This document shows, one piece after another, positions 43,397 to 49,677 of a DNA stretch of 64,000 nt; positions within the stretch are counted from its first letter, which is position 1, and every line of letters begins with the position of its first letter. The stretch spans positions 10,666 to 74,665 of the forward strand of contig JBAZYX010000005.1 in the NCBI GenBank assembly GCA_041659105.1. Direction: 5' to 3'. The position numbers were made by a program, and so were the translations under genes. Source of the stretch: CAIUKV01 sp041659105. Lineage in GTDB: Bacteria > Actinomycetota > Acidimicrobiia > IMCC26256 > PALSA-555. The notes below the pieces were generated by a model. The model was not told the DNA's origin, did not search any database, and saw only the letters and a program-made list of their open reading frames with translations.

Positions 43397-43786
43397 CGCG
43401 TCTCCGCCGTGTTCGGCGCCGCCGTCGACGACGGACTGATCGCGACGAACCCGTGCCGGGCCGGATCGGTGAAGCTCCCGAAGCGACAGGTCCGCACGAT
43501 CGAGCCGTGGCCGCTCGAGCAGGTCGAGGCGGTCATCGACGTGCTGCCGAGCCGCTACCGCGCGCTCGGGGTCGTCGCAGCCGGCTGCGGGCTCCGCCAG
43601 GGCGAGGCGTTGGGACTCCGGGTGCGCGACATCGACTTCCTGCGCCGACGGGTCCACGTCGAGCAGCAGGTGAAGATCGTGCGGTCGCAGCTCGTGATCG
43701 ACCGGCCCAAGGGCGGCAAGACCCGCTTCGTCCCGCTCCCCGACACCGTCGCCACCGCACTCGCCGCCGCGATCGCCAGTTGGGTA
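43397..43786 (+). pseudogene. tyrosine recombinase/integrase fragment
   Basis: About 130 codons in one frame resemble the middle of an actinophage/ICE integrase: RVSAVFGAAVDDGLIATNPC (end of the core-binding domain), then AVIDVLPSRYRALGVVAAGC, GLRQGEALGLRVRDIDFLRR (catalytic Arg I) and DRPKGGKTRFVPLPDTVATA (beta-hairpin Lys). The HxxR, His/Trp and nucleophilic Tyr motifs are missing: similarity ends at about 43786, although the frame stays open to 43888. The N-terminal arm domain is also missing, cut at the poly-C run. Non-functional remnant. Confidence 0.75.
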
Positions 43787-43846
43787 CCACAGGGCCAGTT
43801 ACAGCCCGCGACTGGCGGGACTCAGCTCGGTCGACCCCTGAATCTG

Positions 43847-43915
43847 TGCAGAAACGGTAGCGTAGATAGTGCAGAAACAGTAGGGTAGGGACTGCAGAAA
43901 TGGTAGTCTAATGGG
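43847..43915 (+). repeat. three 23-bp iteron-like tandem repeats
   Basis: Three consecutive 23-bp units start at 43847, 43870 and 43893. Each begins TGCAGAAA, followed by two variable bases and GTAG. The last unit ends 15 bp before the ATPase start, so the array occupies the promoter/operator position of that gene. The spacing is slightly more than two helical turns. Confidence 0.75.
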
Positions 43916-43930
43916 GTCTGAACAGGAACT

Positions 43931-45202
43931 ATGCGGTTCGCAGGTGACTATGTCCGAAGGGTAGTGGATGACGAGCTCGATGAGCTCTTCCCTTCCCTGC
44001 CCGCAGTACTCCTGGATGGCCCGAAGGGGGTAGGCAAGACCGCCACAGCCCTCCAGCGCAGCCGGACCGTCCGACGCCTCGACATGCCCGATGAGCGCGG
44101 TGTCGTCGAGGCCGACCCGATGGTCGTCGGACTCGACGCCCCGCCGGTCCTGGTGGACGAGTGGCAACGTGTACCCGAGGTGTTCGACGCCGTGCGCCGC
44201 CTTGTCGACGCCGACCCGACCGGCGGCCGGTTCCTCCTTACGGGCTCGGCGCCAACGACTTCCACGCACTCCGGGGCCGGGCGCATCACGACGATCCGGA
44301 TGCGACCGCTCACACTCCCGGAACGGCTCGACCTTGCGCCGACCGTCTCCATGAAGGCCCTCCTCCGCGGCGACGCCAACGTCCACGGGCGCTGCGATCT
44401 GACCCTCGCCGAATACGTGGAGGAGATCACCGCCAGCGGCTTCCCCGGTCTGCGCAACCTCGCACCCCGCGCCCGGGACCGCCAGCTCGACAGCTACATC
44501 GACCGCATCATCGACCATGACCTCCCCGAGCTCGGGCACGCGGTACGACGCCCGGAGGTCGTCCGCGCGTGGCTCCGTGCCTACGCCGCCGCGACCGCAT
44601 CCACCGCCTCCTTCGAGTCGATCCGAAACGCCGCGACGAGCGGAGTCTCCGACAAGCCGGCCAAGACCACGACGGGCCCGTACATCGCGCTCCTCGAACG
44701 CTTGCGGATCCTCGACCCACTCGAGGCGTGGCTCCCGACCACGAACCACTTCACGACGCTAGGCACGAGCCCGAAGCACTACCTCGCTGACCCGGCGCTC
44801 GCCACCCGCCTCCTGCGGGTATCCGCGGCCCGTCTCATCCAAGGCGAGACGCCCGACATCGTGATCCCGAGGGACGGCACGTTCCTCGGCGCCGCCTTCG
44901 AAGCGCTCGTCGCGCTCTCCGTCCGCACCTTCGCCCAGCGCAACGATGCGCGCACGTACCACCTCCGCACACACGGTGGGCGCCACGAAGTCGACTTCAT
45001 CGTCGAGACCACCCACGGCATCATTGCGATCGAGGTGAAGCTCTCAGGTGCCGTCACCTCCAGCGATGTCGAGCACCTCCTATGGCTCCGCAGACAGAGC
45101 GCGGTGGACTGCATCGACACCGTCCTCGTGAACACCGGCAGGGAGGCCTACCGACGCAAGGACGGCGTCGCGGTCATCCCGCTTGCACTCCTCGGCCCGT
45201 AG
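43931..45202 (+). CDS. AAA_14/DUF4143 ATPase
   Basis: A 423-residue ATP-binding protein. The N-terminal AAA_14 domain has Walker A LLDGPKGVGKTATAL (Lys36), Walker B APPVLVDEWQRVPEVFDAVR and the sensor-type GGRFLLTGSAP. The C-terminal DUF4143 domain carries a PD-(D/E)xK-like motif (GGRHEVDFIVETTHGIIAIE + VK). The family is common on genomic islands and near toxin-antitoxin genes; its role is not established. It follows three 23-bp repeats and lies within the repeat-bounded islet. Confidence 0.88.
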   Translation: MRFAGDYVRRVVDDELDELFPSLPAVLLDGPKGVGKTATALQRSRTVRRLDMPDERGVVEADPMVVGLDAPPVLVDEWQRVPEVFDAVRRLVDADPTGGRFLLTGSAPTTSTHSGAGRITTIRMRPLTLPERLDLAPTVSMKALLRGDANVHGRCDLTLAEYVEEITASGFPGLRNLAPRARDRQLDSYIDRIIDHDLPELGHAVRRPEVVRAWLRAYAAATASTASFESIRNAATSGVSDKPAKTTTGPYIALLERLRILDPLEAWLPTTNHFTTLGTSPKHYLADPALATRLLRVSAARLIQGETPDIVIPRDGTFLGAAFEALVALSVRTFAQRNDARTYHLRTHGGRHEVDFIVETTHGIIAIEVKLSGAVTSSDVEHLLWLRRQSAVDCIDTVLVNTGREAYRRKDGVAVIPLALLGP

Positions 45203-45311
45203 CCCGGGCTACGCCCCTGACGGCAGCGGGCCGGCCTACACAGCCGCCTACCGCGATGGCCTTCGATCCGCCTCTCGGCGGTGGGCGTAACCTGAGACCT
45301 GGAGGAACACG

Positions 45312-45518
45312 ATGACCGCACTCGTGCTGAAGGCCGAGATCCCCGTCGAGCTCGACACGATCGTCGACGGTCGCACCGTCGTCCACGAGCTGGCCCTCGA
45401 CGGTGACGAGAACCTCCAGGTCGGTGACCACGTCGCCCTCGTGAGCGACGGCGTGTCGCTCGTCGCCGTCGTGACCGCCATCGACGCCGACGGCAACCTC
45501 CACATCGCACTCCGGTAG
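45312..45518 (+). CDS. 68-residue protein of unknown function
   Basis: A small acidic, probably all-beta protein: MTALVLKAEIPVELDTIVDG, then LQVGDHVALVSDGVSLVAVV. ATG at 45312 follows GGAGG at a suitable distance. No family recognised. It lies 109 bp after the DUF4143 ATPase on the same strand, at the right end of the islet, followed by a short hairpin (CGCGCC-TTC-GGCGCG near 45550). Confidence 0.6.
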   Translation: MTALVLKAEIPVELDTIVDGRTVVHELALDGDENLQVGDHVALVSDGVSLVAVVTAIDADGNLHIALR

Positions 45519-45589
45519 CCGGCGCCACGGTCGCCCGCTGTCGGGCCACGCGCCTTCGGCGCGCCCTCAAACAGCCCTCCGGAACCGAA

Positions 45590-45614
45590 AGAGCCCGCCG
45601 TGAAGGCGGGCTCT
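45590..45614 (-). terminator. distal glnA terminator hairpin
   Basis: A perfect 10-bp stem AGAGCCCGCC/GGCGGGCTCT with 5-nt loop. Read on the minus strand (direction of glnA) it is followed by TTTC. It overlaps the first four bases of the right 24-bp repeat. Confidence 0.6.
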
Positions 45615-45634
45615 GACGGAACACAGACGGAACG
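45611..45634. repeat. 24-bp direct repeat, right copy (candidate attachment site)
   Basis: Exact match to 41215-41238. It lies between the two hairpins downstream of glnA, a typical place for an integration target. The two copies are 4,396 bp apart and enclose the sigma pair, integrase remnant, iterons, DUF4143 ATPase and the 68-residue protein. Confidence 0.7.
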
Positions 45635-45638
45635 GGAG

Positions 45639-45672
45639 GCCCGCCGACCCGCGTTTCCGCAGGTCAGCGGGC
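45639..45672 (-). terminator. proximal glnA terminator hairpin with GAAA loop
   Basis: Eight bases after the glnA stop, the minus-strand RNA folds into a 15-bp stem (two G-U wobbles) closed by a GAAA tetraloop. The wobbles pair only in the glnA sense direction, so the structure is selected on that strand. No U tract follows directly. Confidence 0.65.
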
Positions 45673-45679
45673 TTTCCGA

Positions 45680-47104
45680 CTAGATGTCGTAGTAGAGGTT
45701 GAACTCGTAGGGGTGCGGACGCAGCCGGATCGCGTCCACCTCGTTGAGCCGCTTGTACTCGACCCACGTCTCGATGAGGTCGTCGGTGAAGACGCCACCC
45801 ACCTTCAGGAAGTCGTTGTCGGCCTCGAGGGCGTCGAGCGCCTGCTCCAGGCTGGCCGGCACCTGCGGGACGTTGGCCAGCTCCTCCGGCGGGAGGTCGT
45901 AGAGGTCACGGTCGACTGGCGCCGGCGGCTCGATGCGGTTCTGGATGCCGTCGAGGCCCGCGAGCATCATCGCCGAGAAGCCGAGGTACGGGTTCGACGT
46001 GGAGTCGGGGCACCGGAACTCGACGCGCTTGGCCTTCGGGCTCTGCGACGCGAGCGGGATGCGGCACGACGCCGACCGGTTGCGCTGGCTGTACACCAGG
46101 TTGACCGGCGCCTCGTAGCCCGGCACGAGTCGCTTGAACGAGTTGGTGGTCGGGTTGGTGAAGGCGATGACCGCGTGCGCGTGGGACAGCAGGCCCCCGA
46201 TGTACCAACGGGCGATGTCGGACAGGCCGGCGTAGCCCTTCTCGTCGAAGAAGAGCGGCTCGCCGCCCTTCCACAGCGACTGGTGCGTGTGCATGCCCGA
46301 GCCGTTGTCCTGGAAGATCGGCTTCGGCATGAACGTGAGCGACTTACCCGCCTGCCACGCCACGTTCTTCAGCACGTACTTGAACGTCATGAGCTGGTCG
46401 GCCTGCTTGAGCAAGGTGTCGAACTTCATACCGATCTCGCCCTGACCGCCCGACGCCACCTCGTGGTGGTGCAGCTCGGTCTCGATGCCGACGCCGTGCA
46501 GCGCGAGCACCATGTCGCCGCGGAGGTCCTGGTAGTGGTCCATCGGCGGGACGGGGAAGTAGCCCTGCTTCGTGCGGGGCTTGTAGCCGAGGTTCGGGCC
46601 CTCGTCGGCGCCGGTGTTCCACTCCGCCTCGACCGAGTCGACTTGGTAGAACGAGCCGTTCGGACGGGTCTCGAACCGCACGTCGTCGAACACGAAGAAC
46701 TCGGCCTCGGGCCCGAAGTACGCGGTGTCGGCGATGCCCGTGGACTTGAGGTAGTCCTCGGCCTTCTTCGCGATGTAACGCGGGTCACGCGAGTAGCTCT
46801 CGTGCGTGACCGGGTCGGCGACGAAGCAGTGGATGACCGCGGTCCTGTGCTTCATGAACGGGTCGATGTACACGGTGTCGGGGTCGGTGATCAGCACCAT
46901 GTCGGATTCCTGGATCTCCTGGAATCCACGAACCGACGAGCCGTCGAAGCCGTGCCCCTCGGTGAAGTGGTCCTCGCTGAGAACATGGGCGGGGATCGTG
47001 ACGTGCTGCATGATGCCGGGAAGGTCCGAGAAGCGGAGGTCGACGAACTCGCAACCTTCGTCCTTGACCAGCTTCAGCACGTCCTGCGGGGTACGGCTCT
47101 CCAC
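45680..47104 (-). CDS. glnA: glutamine synthetase type I (GSI-beta)
   Basis: Main ammonia-assimilating enzyme: glutamate + NH3 + ATP to glutamine. The 474-residue protein has the GSI motifs FDGSSVRGFQEIQESDMVLI, GPEAEFFVFDDVRF, ETELHHHEVASGGQGEIGMK, MPKPIFQDNGSGMHTHQSLW, and the adenylylation loop RDLYDLPPEE with Tyr402. This identifies a GSI-beta enzyme controlled by GlnE. GTG at 47104 follows AAAGGA. Two terminator-like hairpins lie downstream. Confidence 0.96.
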   Translation of the reverse strand: MESRTPQDVLKLVKDEGCEFVDLRFSDLPGIMQHVTIPAHVLSEDHFTEGHGFDGSSVRGFQEIQESDMVLITDPDTVYIDPFMKHRTAVIHCFVADPVTHESYSRDPRYIAKKAEDYLKSTGIADTAYFGPEAEFFVFDDVRFETRPNGSFYQVDSVEAEWNTGADEGPNLGYKPRTKQGYFPVPPMDHYQDLRGDMVLALHGVGIETELHHHEVASGGQGEIGMKFDTLLKQADQLMTFKYVLKNVAWQAGKSLTFMPKPIFQDNGSGMHTHQSLWKGGEPLFFDEKGYAGLSDIARWYIGGLLSHAHAVIAFTNPTTNSFKRLVPGYEAPVNLVYSQRNRSASCRIPLASQSPKAKRVEFRCPDSTSNPYLGFSAMMLAGLDGIQNRIEPPAPVDRDLYDLPPEELANVPQVPASLEQALDALEADNDFLKVGGVFTDDLIETWVEYKRLNEVDAIRLRPHPYEFNLYYDI

Positions 47105-47273
47105 TTCGGGGTCCTTTCACGTCGTCCGCCAACGGTTTCGGCGGGAGCCTAGGTCTGGATCGCGGCGGGCGCCGAAGGCGGTCGAACCGCCTCGGCACAC
47201 CCGACTGGGCGCGCCGGCCCTCCGCGACCGTTGGCAGCCTCTCGGGGAGCCATTTCCCACCTGTTGCTCCGAT

Positions 47274-47290
47274 GTGAACGGAGTGTGAAC
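47274..47290 (+). promoter_or_regulatory. two GTGAAC half-sites 11 bp apart (candidate GlnR-type operator)
   Basis: GTGAAC occurs at 47274-47279 and 47285-47290 in the 247-bp divergent region between glnA and glnA2. Actinobacterial GlnR binds direct half-sites with 11-bp phasing ending in AC/AAC, and a GlnR-like gene lies immediately after glnA2. The match to the published GTnAC-n6-GnAAC consensus is partial. Confidence 0.4.
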
Positions 47291-47351
47291 TGGCCCCCCT
47301 GGCGGAATCCGGGCCGGGAAACCCCCGCGCGGGACCTGCCACACTGGCCCC

Positions 47352-48677
47352 ATGCAGCAACAGTCGGACTACGTGCTGCGGACGGTGGAGGAGCGCGGCG
47401 TGCGGTTCGTGCGCATGTGGTTCACCGACGTCCTCGGGCAGCTCAAGAGCTTCGCGATCACCCCGGCCGAGTTGGAGAACGCCCTCGAGGAGGGCATGAC
47501 CTTCGACGGCTCGGCCATCGAGGGGTACAGCCGCGTCCAGGAGTCGGACATGCTGGCCGTGCCCGATCCCAACACCTTCGAGATCCTGCCCTGGCGCGGC
47601 GACGACGCCCCGGTTGCCCGGATGTTCTGCGACATCCACCACCTGTCCGGCGAGCCGTTCGAGGGCGATCCGCGCCATGTGCTGCGCAAAGGCCTCGAAC
47701 GCGCCCGGGAGAAGGGCTTCACCTTCTACGCCGGGCCGGAGATGGAGTTCTTCTACTTCAGCTCCGACACCAGCCCGGAGCCGCTCGACCGCGCCGGCTA
47801 CTTCGACCTCACCGAGATGGACATGGCGAGCAGCCTGCGTCGCCAGACGATCCTCACGCTCGAGGCGATGGGCATCCCGTGCGAGTACAGCCACCACGAG
47901 ATCGCTCCGAGCCAGCACGAGATCGACCTGCGGTACACCGACGCGCTCACGATGGCCGACAACGTGATGACGTTCCGGATCGTCGTGAAGGAAGTGGCGC
48001 GCGACCTCGGCGTGTACGCCACGTTCATGCCGAAGCCGATCGCCGGCGCGTTCGGCTCCGGGATGCACACACACCTCTCGCTGTTCGAGGGCGACGTCAA
48101 CGCGTTCCACGACCCGGGTGACGAACACGGTCTCTCGAAGGCCGGCAAGCACTTCATCGCCGGGCTGCTGCGCCACGCGCGGGAGATCACCGCGATCACC
48201 AACCAGACCGTCAACTCCTACAAGCGGCTGATCGTGGGCTACGAGGCTCCCGTCTACGTGTGCTGGGCCCGCAACAACCGGTCGGCCCTCGTGCGCGTGC
48301 CGCTGCCGAAGCGGGGCAAGGAGAGCTCGACCCGCATCGAGTTCCGCTCACCCGACCCCGCGTGCAACCCGTACCTCGCGTTCGCGGTGATGTTGGCGGC
48401 CGGCCTCAAGGGCATCGAGGAGGGCTACGAGCTCGCGCCCGAGGCGACCAACAACATCTACGAGATGACCCCCGACGAGCGCGCGGTCGAGGGCATCGGG
48501 CAGATCCCGCAGTCGCTGGCCGAGGCCATCGATGTCATGGAAGGCTCCGAGCTGGTGGCCGAGGTTCTCGGCGAGCACGTCTTCGAGTACTTCATCCGCA
48601 ACAAGCGTGCGGAATGGGCCGCCTACAAGGCGCAGGTCACTCCCTGGGAGATCGACCGGTACCTGGGCTCGCTCTAG
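47352..48677 (+). CDS. glnA: glutamine synthetase (GSI-alpha, GlnA2-like)
   Basis: A second 441-residue GSI enzyme without the beta-type insertion. Motifs: FDGSAIEGYSRVQESDMLAV, GPEMEFFYFSSD, EYSHHEIAPSQHEIDLRYTD, MPKPIAGAFGSGMHTHLSLF. At the position of the adenylylation loop it has NNIYEMTPDER (Tyr370), typical of actinobacterial GlnA2, which is usually not adenylylated. It is divergent from glnA. CACACT at 47340-47345, six bases before the ATG, may be the -10. Confidence 0.93.
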   Translation: MQQQSDYVLRTVEERGVRFVRMWFTDVLGQLKSFAITPAELENALEEGMTFDGSAIEGYSRVQESDMLAVPDPNTFEILPWRGDDAPVARMFCDIHHLSGEPFEGDPRHVLRKGLERAREKGFTFYAGPEMEFFYFSSDTSPEPLDRAGYFDLTEMDMASSLRRQTILTLEAMGIPCEYSHHEIAPSQHEIDLRYTDALTMADNVMTFRIVVKEVARDLGVYATFMPKPIAGAFGSGMHTHLSLFEGDVNAFHDPGDEHGLSKAGKHFIAGLLRHAREITAITNQTVNSYKRLIVGYEAPVYVCWARNNRSALVRVPLPKRGKESSTRIEFRSPDPACNPYLAFAVMLAAGLKGIEEGYELAPEATNNIYEMTPDERAVEGIGQIPQSLAEAIDVMEGSELVAEVLGEHVFEYFIRNKRAEWAAYKAQVTPWEIDRYLGSL

Positions 48678-48688
48678 GACCCACCACC

Positions 48689-49381
48689 ATGACCACCGGA
48701 CCGCTCCTCGTCTTCCCCGACCCGCCGCCGCCATTGCTCGCCCAGACGCTGGACCTGGGTGGACACGTGTGGAAGGCGGTCGCCAACGCGTCCGTCGCCA
48801 CGCAGCACGAGCCGCCCGACGGCTGGGCCGGCGCCCTCGTGGTCGCCGAGGAGGACCCCGAAGGCGCCTTCGTGGTGTGTCGCTCGCTGCGCAAGCGCGA
48901 CTCCGCGTTCACCCCGGTGCTGCTGCTGATCGGCGGCGCGCAGCTCAACGAGCTCGAGCACCGCGAAGACCTCTTCGACGACTTCTGCCTGTCGCCGTTC
49001 CACCCCACCGAGCTCGAAGCGCGACTGCGTCACCTGCTGTGGCGGACCGGGCGGGGCACCCAGGCCGAGATCGTCGAGTACGGCGACCTCGTGCTGAACC
49101 TCGAGACCTACCAAGCCGCGCTCTCGCACCGCCCACTCGACCTCACCTACATGGAGTACGAGCTGCTGAAGTTCTTCTCCACCCACCCGGGCAAGGTGTT
49201 CACCCGCGAGCAGCTGCTCTCACGGGTGTGGGGCTACGAGTACTACGGCGGCGCGCGCACGGTCGACGTGCACGTGCGGCGCCTGCGGGCGAAGCTCGGC
49301 GAGGAGCACGCGAACCTGATCCAGACGGTTCGCTCGGTGGGCTACCGCTTCGGGCAGACCCGCCTCGGGCCGATCCCGTAG
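48689..49381 (+). CDS. OmpR-family orphan response regulator, GlnR-like
   Basis: A 230-residue protein: an atypical receiver (residues about 1-115) and a C-terminal winged-helix Trans_reg_C domain (LTYMEYELLKFFSTHPGKVF, TREQLLSRVWGYEYYGGART, VDVHVRRLRAKLGEEHANLI). The receiver strand that normally ends in the phospho-acceptor Asp reads GALVVAEEDPEGAFVVCRSL, without that Asp. This matches GlnR-type regulators that do not use classical phosphorylation. It starts 11 bp after glnA2 and no histidine kinase is nearby, supporting control of nitrogen genes. Confidence 0.85.
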   Translation: MTTGPLLVFPDPPPPLLAQTLDLGGHVWKAVANASVATQHEPPDGWAGALVVAEEDPEGAFVVCRSLRKRDSAFTPVLLLIGGAQLNELEHREDLFDDFCLSPFHPTELEARLRHLLWRTGRGTQAEIVEYGDLVLNLETYQAALSHRPLDLTYMEYELLKFFSTHPGKVFTREQLLSRVWGYEYYGGARTVDVHVRRLRAKLGEEHANLIQTVRSVGYRFGQTRLGPIP

Positions 49382-49409
49382 GCCATCGCTCGGCCGGGCC
49401 CCTTCGGGC

Positions 49410-49547
49410 TCAGTCGCAGCCGCCGCGCTCCGCGGCGTCCTCGCTGGCGAGGTACCCGAAGAGCGCGCTCCATACGGCCCCGCCGAGCATCACCGCGATG
49501 GGGATCCCGAGCACCATCACCGCACCGAACACGATCGCTCCGGCCAT
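49410..49547 (-). CDS. 45-residue membrane protein
   Basis: Short hydrophobic protein MAGAIVFGAVMVLGIPIAVM, ending in ASEDAAERGGCD. One or two membrane segments. ATG 49547 is preferred; a longer form from 49601 would be translated through an 11-bp inverted repeat and has no clear ribosome site. Function unknown and existence only moderately supported. Confidence 0.4.
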   Translation of the reverse strand: MAGAIVFGAVMVLGIPIAVMLGGAVWSALFGYLASEDAAERGGCD

Positions 49548-49580
49548 GCGCAGGACGGTATCACCCGCCTCTTCTTCGCG

Positions 49581-49628
49581 TTTTGGCGTCGCCTGACCCA
49601 CCGATTCGGTTGCCGAACGACGCCAAAA
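49581..49628. repeat. 11-bp inverted repeat with inner hairpin
   Basis: TTTTGGCGTCG (49581-49591) and CGACGCCAAAA (49618-49628) pair perfectly around a 26-nt loop that itself contains CCGATTCGG. It lies downstream of the molybdenum hydroxylase gene. U tracts are inside the stem rather than after it, so it is not a classical terminator. Confidence 0.55.
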
Positions 49629-49677
49629 AGGACGGTGGGGCGGGCGGGGGGCCTGGGCCTGCGACGCCTCGTGGGGG

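Noticed and set aside
43847..43915. Origin of replication iterons
   Set aside because: Three repeats beside an ATPase are suggestive, but there is no Rep protein, DnaA-box cluster or AT-rich unwinding region, so they are reported only as operator/iteron-like.
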